Shown: piece by piece, positions 55,133-63,091 of the stretch | How positions within the stretch are numbered: the stretch's first letter is position 1 | Layout: the number at the start of each line of letters is the position of its first letter | The notes under the pieces: model-generated | Seen by the model: only the letters and a program-made list of their open reading frames with translations | Databases searched by the model: none | Told to the model about the DNA's origin: nothing | Source of the DNA: Burkholderiales bacterium | Lineage (GTDB): Bacteria; Pseudomonadota; Gammaproteobacteria; Burkholderiales; Ga0077523 | DNA: 64,000 nt | Direction: 5' to 3' | Assembly (NCBI GenBank): GCA_022843925.1 | Contig: JALHMS010000017.1 | Span: 58,587-122,586, forward strand | Position numbers and translations under genes: made by a program

Positions 55133-56401
55133 TCAGCCCTCGATGAGAATGGCGCGGAAATCGTTGACGTTCGTGAGGGTGGGGCCGGTCACCACCGTGT
55201 CGCCGGTCGCCTCGAAGAAGCCGTGGCCGTCGTTGTTGGCGAGGCAGGCCTTGGCGTGGACACCGTTGGCGGCCGCGCGTGCGATCGTCGTGGGATCGAG
55301 CAGCGCGCCGGCGGTCTCCTCGGCACCGTCGATGCCGTCCGTGTCGCCGGCCATCGCGTGGACCCGCGGCACGCCGTCGAGGGCCACGGCCAGGGCCAGC
55401 AGGAATTCCACGTTGCGTCCGCCGCGACCCTTCCCGCGGATCGTGACGGTCGTCTCGCCGCCGGACAGCAGCACGCAGGGCGCCTTCACCGGCTGCCCGT
55501 GACGAAGCACCTGCCGCGCGATGCCGGCATGCACCATCGCGACCTCGCGGGATTCGCCCTCGATGGCATCGCCCAGGATGAGCGGCGTGACGCCGTTCGC
55601 CCGGGCGACGGCCGCGGCGGCTTCGAGCGCCATCTGCGGCGCGGCGATCATGTGGGTCTCGCAGTGCGACAGGCGCGGATCGCCGGGCTTCGGCGTCTCG
55701 TCGGGCGCAGCCCGCAGGTGCGCCATCACGGCGGCGGGCTCGGTGATGCCGTACTTGTCGAGCACCGCCAGCGCGTCGGCGTAGGTCGTGGCGTCCGGCA
55801 CCGTCGGGCCCGAGGCGATCACGGCAGGGTCGTCGCCCGGGACATCCGAGATCGTGAGCGTCACGACCTTCGCCGGTGCCGCCGCGGCCGCGAGCCGCCC
55901 GCCTTTGATCGCGGAGAGATGCTTCCGGACGCAGTTCATCTCGGTGATGTTGGCGCCGCATTCGAGCAGGCGGCGGTTGATCGCCTGCTTGTCGTGGAGG
56001 GTGAGGCCCTCGCCGGGGAGCGCCAGCAGCGCCGAACCGCCACCGGAGATCAGGCACAGGACGAGGTCGTCAGGGGTGAGCCCCTTCACCATGTTCAGGA
56101 TCCGTTCCGCAGCCTCGCGCCCCGCGAGGTCGGGCACCGGATGCGCGGCCTCGACGATCTCGATGCTGCGGGTCGGCACGCGATGGCCGTATCGCGTCAC
56201 GACGAGACCTTCGAGCGGACCGCCCGTCCAGTGGTCCTCGACAGCCTTGGCCATGGCGGCCGACGCCTTGCCGGCACCCACGACGATCGTCCTGCCTCTG
56301 GGCGGCTTGGGAAGGAATGGCGGGACGCAGCGGTCAGGCAGCGCGGAGGCGACGGCGGCATCGAACATCTGCCGGAGGAGTTGTCGGGGAGGGAGGGCCA
56401 T
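55133..56401 (-). CDS. Glycerate 2-kinase (MOFRL family)
   Basis: A 422-residue kinase of the GckA/TtuD type. VVGAGKASAAMAKA is near residues 40-53, the glycine-rich LISGGGSALLALPGEGLTL near 114, SAIKGGRLA near 160, and the C-terminal MOFRL domain has LLSGGETTVTIRGKGRGGRN near 310 and AGDTDGIDG near 355. It phosphorylates D-glycerate, normally to 2-phosphoglycerate, feeding glyoxylate-derived carbon into lower glycolysis. Lies between the DMT transporter gene and glcD. Confidence 0.93.
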   Translation of the reverse strand: MALPPRQLLRQMFDAAVASALPDRCVPPFLPKPPRGRTIVVGAGKASAAMAKAVEDHWTGGPLEGLVVTRYGHRVPTRSIEIVEAAHPVPDLAGREAAERILNMVKGLTPDDLVLCLISGGGSALLALPGEGLTLHDKQAINRRLLECGANITEMNCVRKHLSAIKGGRLAAAAAPAKVVTLTISDVPGDDPAVIASGPTVPDATTYADALAVLDKYGITEPAAVMAHLRAAPDETPKPGDPRLSHCETHMIAAPQMALEAAAAVARANGVTPLILGDAIEGESREVAMVHAGIARQVLRHGQPVKAPCVLLSGGETTVTIRGKGRGGRNVEFLLALAVALDGVPRVHAMAGDTDGIDGAEETAGALLDPTTIARAAANGVHAKACLANNDGHGFFEATGDTVVTGPTLTNVNDFRAILIEG

Positions 56402-56442
56402 GGCGGGCGGGGCGTCCGGAGGCGATCGGAGGAGAGTGGAGT

Positions 56443-57360
56443 TTACTTGTCCGCAGAGGTCGCCGGCACCGTCGGACGCGCATCGGCCAGCACGGACAGC
56501 AGGATCCCCGCCAGCAGCACCCCGAACCCGACCAACTGACCGGTGCCCACGGTCTCGTCGAACAGCAGCCACGCGAGAAGGGCGGAGCCCAGCGGTTCAC
56601 CCAGGATCGCCACCGCGACCACCGGCGCCGGCAGATGGCGCACCGCATAGTTGAAGGCCGTGTGCCCGACGAGCTGCGGGCCAAGCGCCAGTGCGGTCAC
56701 GAATCCGAGCGCGGCGACCGAAAGGACGAGGTTCTCGCCGGCCGCGACTGCCATCGCGAGCAGCGCGACCGCCGCGACGGCGTAGACGGTCCAGACATAG
56801 GCGAGGAGGGAGAGCCGGTCGCGCAGACGCCGTCCGAGCAGCAGGTAGATCGACGCGGCCAGCGCCCCGGCGAGCGCGAGCGCGTTGCCCACCAGCGGGG
56901 CTGGCGCGGCGCCCGAGGCCGGGCCCTGCGCGCCGAACACGAGCGCGCTGCCGGCCATGGCGAGCGCGATTCCGCCGATCATCACGTTGCCGGGCCGTTC
57001 GCGCAGCACGAGCCACGAGAGGAGGCCGACCCACACCGGGTTCGTCGTCACGAGCACCGCGCTGCTCGCCACGGACGTGTACGCGAGCGAACTGATCCAC
57101 GTGGCGAAGTGCAGCGCGAGGACGACCCCGCAGGCGACGATCAGCGTGCGGTCGATGCCGGACAGCTGCGGGAGGTCGTTCCGCACCCAGCCCCAGGCGA
57201 ACGGGGCGAGGACGACCGAGGCGATCGCAAGCCGCAGCGCCGCGATGGCGAGCGGCCCGGCGCCGTCCTGCATCGCGTATCGGATGAGGATGGAGGCCGA
57301 TGCCACCACCAGCACGCCGATCGCGAGCACGGCGTGCGGCAGCCACGTACGACCGGCCAC
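56443..57360 (-). CDS. EamA/DMT-family transporter in the glycolate operon
   Basis: A 305-residue protein with ten membrane segments in two EamA repeats. I start it at GTG 57360 (MAGRTWLPHAVLAIG); the open frame runs much further upstream but only as an antisense-like shadow of hyi. Family motifs include ISSLAYTSVASSAVLVTTNPVWVGLLS and APVVAVAILGEPLGSALLAWLLF.E. Being embedded between hyi and glycerate kinase with gaps of 23 and 41 bases suggests it moves a C2/C3 acid such as glycolate, glyoxylate or glycerate, or a related metabolite. That is inference from position only. Confidence 0.87.
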   Translation of the reverse strand: MAGRTWLPHAVLAIGVLVVASASILIRYAMQDGAGPLAIAALRLAIASVVLAPFAWGWVRNDLPQLSGIDRTLIVACGVVLALHFATWISSLAYTSVASSAVLVTTNPVWVGLLSWLVLRERPGNVMIGGIALAMAGSALVFGAQGPASGAAPAPLVGNALALAGALAASIYLLLGRRLRDRLSLLAYVWTVYAVAAVALLAMAVAAGENLVLSVAALGFVTALALGPQLVGHTAFNYAVRHLPAPVVAVAILGEPLGSALLAWLLFDETVGTGQLVGFGVLLAGILLSVLADARPTVPATSADK

Positions 57361-57383
57361 GGGAGCGTCCTGCCGCGAGGCTG

Positions 57384-58160
57384 TCAGCGCCAGCGCGCCA
57401 TCCAGCCCAGCCCATCCTCCGTCTTCCCGGCAGGCCGGTATTCGCAGCCAATCCAGCCCTGGTAGCCGATGCGGTCGATGTGCCCGAACAGGAAGTCGTA
57501 GTTGATCTCGCCCGTGCCCGGCTCGTGGCGCCCGGGGGTGTCTGCGAGTTGCATGTGGCCGATCTTGGCGAGGTACTTCGAGATCGTGGGGGCGAGGTCG
57601 CCCTCCATGATCTGCATGTGGTAGATGTCGTACTGGAACTTGATGTTCGGCGCGCCGGCGTAGTGGAGGATGTCGATCGCCTGGTCCGACGTGTTCAGGT
57701 AGAAGCCGGGGATGTCGCGGGTATTGATCGCCTCGATCAACACGTCGATGCCGAGCTTCGCGGTCTCGGCTGCAGCGAATCGCAGGCTCGCGAGATAGGC
57801 CTCGCGCATCGTCTCCTCGTTCAGCCCGCGCGGCTTCAGGCCGGCCATCACGTGCAACTGCTTCACGCCGAGCACCTTGGCGTACTCCAGGGCCTTGCCG
57901 ACACCGTCCTGGAATTCGCCGAATCGAGCGGGATCGCAGGCCGTGCCGCGATCGCCTGCCGCGAAGTCTCCGGGCGGCATGTTGAAGAGCACCATCGCGA
58001 GCTTGTGCTTCTCCAGCTGTTCGCCGATCTGTGCCGGCGTGAAGTCGTAGGGGAACAGGAACTCGACGCCCTCGAACCCCGCCAGGGCCGCCGCGCCGAA
58101 GCGCTCGAGGAACGGCACCTCGTTGAACATCATGGACAGGTTGGCGTTGAACTTGGGCAT
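57384..58160 (-). CDS. hyi: Hydroxypyruvate isomerase
   Basis: A 258-residue TIM-barrel enzyme that interconverts hydroxypyruvate and tartronate semialdehyde. It opens MPKFNANLSMMFNEVPFLERF, and contains GFEGVEFLFPYDF, LIEAINTRDIPGFYL with the conserved Glu, KFQYDIYHMQIMEGDL, GHMQLADTPGRHEPGTGEINY and the C-terminal GWIGCEYRP. First gene of the glycolate/glyoxylate operon; divergent from the MoxR gene, with 128 bases between starts. gcl and glxR, its usual companions, are not present. Confidence 0.94.
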   Translation of the reverse strand: MPKFNANLSMMFNEVPFLERFGAAALAGFEGVEFLFPYDFTPAQIGEQLEKHKLAMVLFNMPPGDFAAGDRGTACDPARFGEFQDGVGKALEYAKVLGVKQLHVMAGLKPRGLNEETMREAYLASLRFAAAETAKLGIDVLIEAINTRDIPGFYLNTSDQAIDILHYAGAPNIKFQYDIYHMQIMEGDLAPTISKYLAKIGHMQLADTPGRHEPGTGEINYDFLFGHIDRIGYQGWIGCEYRPAGKTEDGLGWMARWR

Positions 58161-58288
58161 GGCGGATCTCCGGCCTCTCGAGGAAGGGCGCGATTATCCG
58201 GCATTGCGCGGCGCACCGCCTGCGATGGCGGGCGATGCGGCCGATCGTGTACCCTCGACGCTCCCCCGAACCACGGCAAGAGATCCCC

Positions 58289-59131
58289 ATGCGCTTCACC
58301 GGCACCGACAGCTACGTCGCCACCGAGGACCTGATGATGGCGGTGAATGCCGCCATCACCCTGCAACGGCCGTTGCTCATCAAGGGCGAGCCCGGCACCG
58401 GCAAGACGATGCTCGCGCAGGAAGTGGCGACCGCCCTCGGACGGCCGCTCCACCAGTGGCACGTGAAGTCCACGGGCAAGGCGCAGCAGGGCCTCTACGA
58501 GTACGACGCCGTCTCGCGCCTGCGCGACTCCCAGCTGGGCGACAACCGGGTCGAGGACATCGCGAACTACATCAAGCGCGGTCCGGTGTGGGAGGCCTTC
58601 GAGTCGGAGTCACCGGCCGTGCTGCTGATCGACGAGATCGACAAGGCCGACATCGAGTTCCCGAACGACCTGCTGCGCGAGTTGGACCGCATGGAGTTCT
58701 TCGTCTACGAGACGCAGAAGCTCGTGCGGGCGCGTCATCGCCCGCTCATCATCATCACGTCGAACAACGAGAAGGAGCTGCCCGACGCCTTCCTGCGCCG
58801 CTGCTTCTTCCACTACATCAAGTTCCCCGACCGCGACACCATGGAGCGCATCGTCGCGGTCCACCATCCGGCCATCAAGCAGGACATGCTGCGCAACGCG
58901 CTCACGGCCTTCTTCGAGATCCGCGACGTCCCCGGCCTCAAGAAGAAGCCCTCGACCTCGGAGCTGCTCGACTGGATCAAGCTGCTCGTCGCCGAGGACA
59001 TCCCGCCCGAGGCGCTGCACACCCAGGACTCCGGGAAGATCGTCCCGCCGCTGCACGGCGCGCTCATCAAGAACGAGCAGGACGTGCATCTCTTCGAGCG
59101 GCTCGTGTTCATGAACAAGCGCGGACGCTGA
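58289..59131 (+). CDS. MoxR-family AAA+ ATPase
   Basis: A 280-residue AAA+ protein. Walker A is GEPGTGKT at 33-40, Walker B is AVLLIDEIDKAD near 110-121, sensor 1 is IIITSNNEKELPDAFLRRC, with the arginine finger region in FLRRCFF. MoxR ATPases act as chaperones that insert metals or assemble complexes, nearly always with a VWA-domain partner. The partner here is probably the CoxE-like gene at 61861, displaced by three inserted genes. Start at 58289 chosen from the family N-terminus. Confidence 0.93.
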   Translation: MRFTGTDSYVATEDLMMAVNAAITLQRPLLIKGEPGTGKTMLAQEVATALGRPLHQWHVKSTGKAQQGLYEYDAVSRLRDSQLGDNRVEDIANYIKRGPVWEAFESESPAVLLIDEIDKADIEFPNDLLRELDRMEFFVYETQKLVRARHRPLIIITSNNEKELPDAFLRRCFFHYIKFPDRDTMERIVAVHHPAIKQDMLRNALTAFFEIRDVPGLKKKPSTSELLDWIKLLVAEDIPPEALHTQDSGKIVPPLHGALIKNEQDVHLFERLVFMNKRGR

Positions 59132-59268
59132 GGCGCCGCGGGTCGCAGGTTTCCGGGGCCGGGAACGATTTCGCGACAGGCGTTACCAACAGGACCGCCG
59201 GGGCATCGGGCGTTCAAGCCCCCAGCCCTCAAGCCCTGTCGGTTCCCCCGTTGATCGAGGAGCATCCC

Positions 59269-59550
59269 ATGAAAGCGCAATGGAACGGCACCGTCATCGC
59301 CGAGAGCGACGACATCGTCGAGGTCGAGGGCAACGCCTACTTCCCCATGGCATCGCTCGACCGCCGCCACGTGATCGACAGCGCGACGCATACCTTCTGC
59401 GGTTGGAAGGGGCGGGCGAGCTACTTCAGCCTGAAGGTCGGCGACGCGATCAATGCCGATGCCGCCTGGTACTACCCGGAGCCCAAGGCGGGCGCCGAGG
59501 CCGTGGCCGGTCGCGTCGCCTTCTGGCGCGGCGTGAAGGTGACGGATTGA
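59269..59550 (+). CDS. DUF427 protein
   Basis: A 93-residue single-domain protein with the DUF427 signature: W.G.VIAESDD...VEGN.YFP, then TFCGWKGRASYFSL near 42-55 and AAWYYPEPK. The fold is a small beta-barrel; function unknown. A GAGGAGC ribosome-binding site lies just before the ATG. It sits 137 bases after the MoxR gene and 12 bases ahead of egtB, suggesting co-transcription with the ergothioneine genes. Confidence 0.9.
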   Translation: MKAQWNGTVIAESDDIVEVEGNAYFPMASLDRRHVIDSATHTFCGWKGRASYFSLKVGDAINADAAWYYPEPKAGAEAVAGRVAFWRGVKVTD

Positions 59551-59562
59551 GGTGGCGGCGCG

Positions 59563-60795
59563 ATGCCCGATAACGCACCGCCGATGGCCGCCTCCGATGT
59601 CACGACGAGGCGTTACCGCGATGTGCGCCAGCGCACCGAGCGCCTGTGCGCTCCGCTCGCCGTCGAGGACCACGTTCCCCAGCCCGTGGGGGACGTGAGC
59701 CCACCCAAGTGGCATCTCGGGCACACGGCGTGGTTCTTCGAGGCGATGATCCTGAAGCCCAACCTGCCGGGCTATCGCGTCTTCCACGAGCGTTTCGGGT
59801 TCGTCTTCAACAGCTACTACGAGACCGTGGGCGAGCGCGTGCAACGCGTGCAGCGCGGCGATCTCAGCCGTCCGACCGTCGCGGAGGTGCTGGCCTATCG
59901 CGCCCATGTCGACGCCGCCATGGTTGCGCTGCTCGCGGCGCCGCTGTCTCCCGCACTGGCGACCTTGATCGAACTGGGTCTCCAGCACGAGGAGCAGCAT
60001 CAGGAACTGCTGCTCACCGACATCAAGTTCATCCTAGGCGTGAATCCTCTTGCCCCCGAGTACGACCCCCGATCGGTCGGCGCCGTGGAGGTGGCCCAGG
60101 AGCACGCCGGGCCTGGGCCGGTCTCCGACGCCTGGGTGGGATGGCCCGGCGGCGTACACGAGATCGGTCATGCGGGGGAGGCCTTCGCGTTTGACAACGA
60201 AGGGCCGCGCCATGCCGTGCTCGTGCCGCCCGTCGAACTGCGCACCGCACTCGTCACGAATGCCGAGTACCTCGCCTTCATGGCCGACGGTGGCTACGAA
60301 CGCTTCGAGCATTGGCATGCCGAGGGCTGGGACTGGATCCGCACCCAGCCGCGCCGCGCGCCGCTCTACTGGACGCCGCATCCCGAGCGACCCGGAGAGT
60401 GGCTGCATTACACGCTCGCCGGACTGCAGCCGCTGGCGCCGGAGGCCCCGGTCACCCACGTCAGCTACTACGAGGCCTATGCCTTCTGCCAGTGGGCCGG
60501 CTGGCGGTTGCCGACGGAGTTCGAATGGGAGGCCCTGGCGGCGTCGATTCCCTGGGGCCGTCGATGGGAGTGGACCGAGAGCGCCTACCTGCCGTACCCG
60601 GGCTTCCGCAAGGCGTCCGGTGCGGTGGGCGAGTACAACGGCAAGTTCATGGTGAACCAGAAGGTGCTGCGCGGCGCCTCGTACGCGACGCCCCCCGGTC
60701 ACGCGCGGTTCACGTACCGGAATTTCTTCCACGCACCGCTGCGCTGGCAGTACACGGGGATCCGGCCGGCGCGCGATGGCGGGGCCGCAGCGTGA
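59563..60795 (+). CDS. egtB: Ergothioneine biosynthesis protein EgtB (sulfoxide synthase)
   Basis: A 410-residue non-heme iron enzyme. The N-terminal DinB-like domain has the first metal histidine in KWHLGHTAWFFE near 46-57 and HEEQHQELLLTDIKF near 142-156. The C-terminal FGE-sulfatase-like domain has HEIGH-like GGVHEIGHAG, VTNAEYLAFM, YEAYAFCQWAGWRLPTEFEWEA and RNFFHAPLRWQYTGIR. It joins a sulfur donor (gamma-Glu-Cys or Cys) to hercynine. The stop overlaps egtD in GTGA, so the two work as a pair. The sulfoxide lyase (EgtE-type) is not in the window. Confidence 0.94.
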   Translation: MPDNAPPMAASDVTTRRYRDVRQRTERLCAPLAVEDHVPQPVGDVSPPKWHLGHTAWFFEAMILKPNLPGYRVFHERFGFVFNSYYETVGERVQRVQRGDLSRPTVAEVLAYRAHVDAAMVALLAAPLSPALATLIELGLQHEEQHQELLLTDIKFILGVNPLAPEYDPRSVGAVEVAQEHAGPGPVSDAWVGWPGGVHEIGHAGEAFAFDNEGPRHAVLVPPVELRTALVTNAEYLAFMADGGYERFEHWHAEGWDWIRTQPRRAPLYWTPHPERPGEWLHYTLAGLQPLAPEAPVTHVSYYEAYAFCQWAGWRLPTEFEWEALAASIPWGRRWEWTESAYLPYPGFRKASGAVGEYNGKFMVNQKVLRGASYATPPGHARFTYRNFFHAPLRWQYTGIRPARDGGAAA

Positions 60796-61817
60796 GCCGG
60801 GTCCGCTACCACGTGTCGTCCTCCGTGGCGTCCCGGACGTCCGACGACGCGACCGATGAACCCCTCGACGAGGCGTTTGCGCGGGCGGTCGTCGAGGGCC
60901 TGAGCGCGCCGCAGAAGGCGCTGTCGTCCGCCTGGTTCTACGACGACGAGGGTTCGCGCCTCTTCCAGGAGATCATGGCGCTCGATTCGTACTACCTCAC
61001 GCGCACGGAGCACGCCATCCTCCGCAGCCGGGGCTACGAACTCGCGCGGCGGATCGCACCGGACGCGCGACCCGTGGACCTCATCGAACTCGGCAGCGGC
61101 GATGGCGAGAAGACGCTTTCGCTCTGCGAGGCCCTCGCGCGGCGCGGTGCCCAGTGCGTGTTCAAGCCCATGGACATCTCGTCCCATGCGCTCGAGCAGC
61201 TGTCGCAGCGCTTTGCCGAGCACCTGCCGGGCTTTCCGGTGCAGCCGCTCTGTGGTGACTACTTCCTGAACTGGCCCGCCACGGATCCCGGGCGTAGGCA
61301 GGTCGCGATGTTCCTCGGCAGCAACCTGGGCAACCAGACGCACGACGGTGCCATCGCACTGCTGCGGCGGATGCGCGCCCACCTGCGTCCGGGCGACGCG
61401 CTCGTGCTGGGCCTCGACCTGAAGAAGGATCCGCACGTGATCCGCGCGGCCTACGACGATCCCGAAGGCGTGACGGCGCGCTTCAACATGAACCTGCTGA
61501 CGCGACTCAATCGCGAACTCGGCATGGACTTCGATCTCGACCAGTTCAGCCACTACGCCACCTATTCACCGCTCGACGGCGCAGCGCGCAGCTTTCTCGT
61601 GAGCCGCCGGCGGCAGATCGTGCACAGCCGGCGGCTCGCGTGCGATTTCGCCTTCCAGGCGGGCGAGACCATCTACACGGAGCAGTCGCAGAAATACAGC
61701 CAGGGCATGATCGACACGATGGCCCGCGAGAGCGGCTTCGACGTGCAGTGCCACTTCACCGACGAGCGCGGCTGGTACACCGTGGTCGTCTGGCAGGCTG
61801 TCGACACCGCCGCCTGA
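60792..61817 (+). CDS. egtD: L-histidine N-alpha-methyltransferase EgtD
   Basis: A 341-residue SAM-dependent enzyme that trimethylates histidine to hercynine. The start is GTG at 60792 within the egtB stop. Motifs are SSAWFYDDEGSRLFQEIM..DSYYLTRTE near 47-75, the SAM site LIELGSGDGEKT near 95, FLGSNLGNQT near 177, and FAFQAGETIYTEQSQKYS near 292, which closes the active site. The protein has the usual EgtD length (about 320-340). Confidence 0.95.
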   Translation: MSRVRYHVSSSVASRTSDDATDEPLDEAFARAVVEGLSAPQKALSSAWFYDDEGSRLFQEIMALDSYYLTRTEHAILRSRGYELARRIAPDARPVDLIELGSGDGEKTLSLCEALARRGAQCVFKPMDISSHALEQLSQRFAEHLPGFPVQPLCGDYFLNWPATDPGRRQVAMFLGSNLGNQTHDGAIALLRRMRAHLRPGDALVLGLDLKKDPHVIRAAYDDPEGVTARFNMNLLTRLNRELGMDFDLDQFSHYATYSPLDGAARSFLVSRRRQIVHSRRLACDFAFQAGETIYTEQSQKYSQGMIDTMARESGFDVQCHFTDERGWYTVVVWQAVDTAA

Positions 61818-61860
61818 GCGGTCCCTGGAACGCAGACACCGAGCCCATCCTTCTCACGTC

Positions 61861-63039
61861 ATGCTCACCGACTTCTTCCTCGAACTGAAAACCGGCGGCG
61901 TCCCCGTCTCCGTGCGCGAGTACCTCACCCTTCTTGAGGCCATGCAGGCGGGGCTCGCGGACTACCGCGTCGAAGGCTTCTACTACCTCGCGCGGGCCTG
62001 CCTCGTGAAGGACGAGTCCCACTACGACAAGTTCGACCGCGTGTTCGCGTCGTACTTCAAGGGGATTGCAGCGCTGCCCGACGGGCTGCTGGCGATGATC
62101 CCCGAGGACTGGCTGAAGAAGCAGGCGGAGCTGCTGCTCTCGGACGAGGACAAGAAGCTCGTCGAATCGCTGGGCGGGTGGGAGAAGCTCATGGAGACGC
62201 TGAAGCAGCGCCTCGACGAGCAGAAGGGGCGGCATCAGGGCGGCTCCAAGTGGATCGGCACCGCGGGCACCTCGCCGTTCGGTGCGTACGGATTCAACCC
62301 CGAGGGTGTACGCATCGGCCAGGAGGGCGGCCGCAACCGCAGCGCCGTGAAGGTGTGGGACGAGCGGCAGTTCCGCAATCTCGACGACGACGTCGAGATC
62401 GGCACCCGCAACATCAAGGTGGCGTTGCGCCGCCTGCGCCGGTTCGCGCGGGAGGGCGCCGCCGAGGAACTCGACCTCGACGACACCATCCGGTCCACCG
62501 CGCGCAACGCGGGCTGGCTCGACATCCGGATGGTCCCCGAGCGCCACAACGCCGTGAAGGTGCTGCTGTTCCTCGACGTCGGCGGCTCCATGGACGACCA
62601 CGTGCGCGTCTGCGAGGAACTGTTCTCGGCCGCGCGCAGCGAGTTCAAGCACCTCGAGTACTTCTACTTCCACAACTTCCTGTACGAGAGCGTGTGGAAG
62701 GACAACCGCCGCCGCAACAGCGAGCGGTACGGCACGTTCCCCCTGATGCACACCTATCCGCACGACTACAAGGTGATCATCGTGGGCGACGCGACGATGA
62801 GCCCGTACGAGATCGCTTATCCCGGCGGCTCGGTCGAGCACCACAACGAGGAGGCCGGCGCCGTCTGGCTCCAGCGCATCCTCGATGTCTACCCGAAGGC
62901 CGTGTGGATCAATCCGCAGCCGGAGGACCGCTGGGACTACTACGAGTCCGTGCGGATGACGAAGCAGTTGATGGGCGATCGCATGTATCCGCTCACGCTC
63001 TCGGGCCTCGAACAGGCGATGCGGGAGCTGACCCGCTAG
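61861..63039 (+). CDS. VWA-domain CoxE-like protein, MoxR partner
   Basis: A 392-residue protein. An N-terminal helical region (FFLELKTGGVPVSVREYL) is followed by a basic linker and a von Willebrand A domain. Its MIDAS is the variant D239-V-G-G-S243, where canonical sites have DxSxS; this DVGGS form is usual for CoxE-like proteins. The C-terminal part has IVGDATMSPYEI and INPQPEDRWDYYES. CoxE-type proteins work with MoxR ATPases in metal-centre insertion. Forty-three bases after egtD, so possibly co-transcribed with it. Confidence 0.9.
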   Translation: MLTDFFLELKTGGVPVSVREYLTLLEAMQAGLADYRVEGFYYLARACLVKDESHYDKFDRVFASYFKGIAALPDGLLAMIPEDWLKKQAELLLSDEDKKLVESLGGWEKLMETLKQRLDEQKGRHQGGSKWIGTAGTSPFGAYGFNPEGVRIGQEGGRNRSAVKVWDERQFRNLDDDVEIGTRNIKVALRRLRRFAREGAAEELDLDDTIRSTARNAGWLDIRMVPERHNAVKVLLFLDVGGSMDDHVRVCEELFSAARSEFKHLEYFYFHNFLYESVWKDNRRRNSERYGTFPLMHTYPHDYKVIIVGDATMSPYEIAYPGGSVEHHNEEAGAVWLQRILDVYPKAVWINPQPEDRWDYYESVRMTKQLMGDRMYPLTLSGLEQAMRELTR

Positions 63040-63091
63040 CGCGTCGGAGCCGGGGAGGCCGGCCCCGCAGGGGCATCGGGGCCCGGACCCT

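Noticed and set aside
57361..58305. Fusion of the EamA transporter with an upstream 300-residue domain
   Set aside because: The upstream part is an alternative frame of hyi with shadow composition; the transporter starts near 57360.
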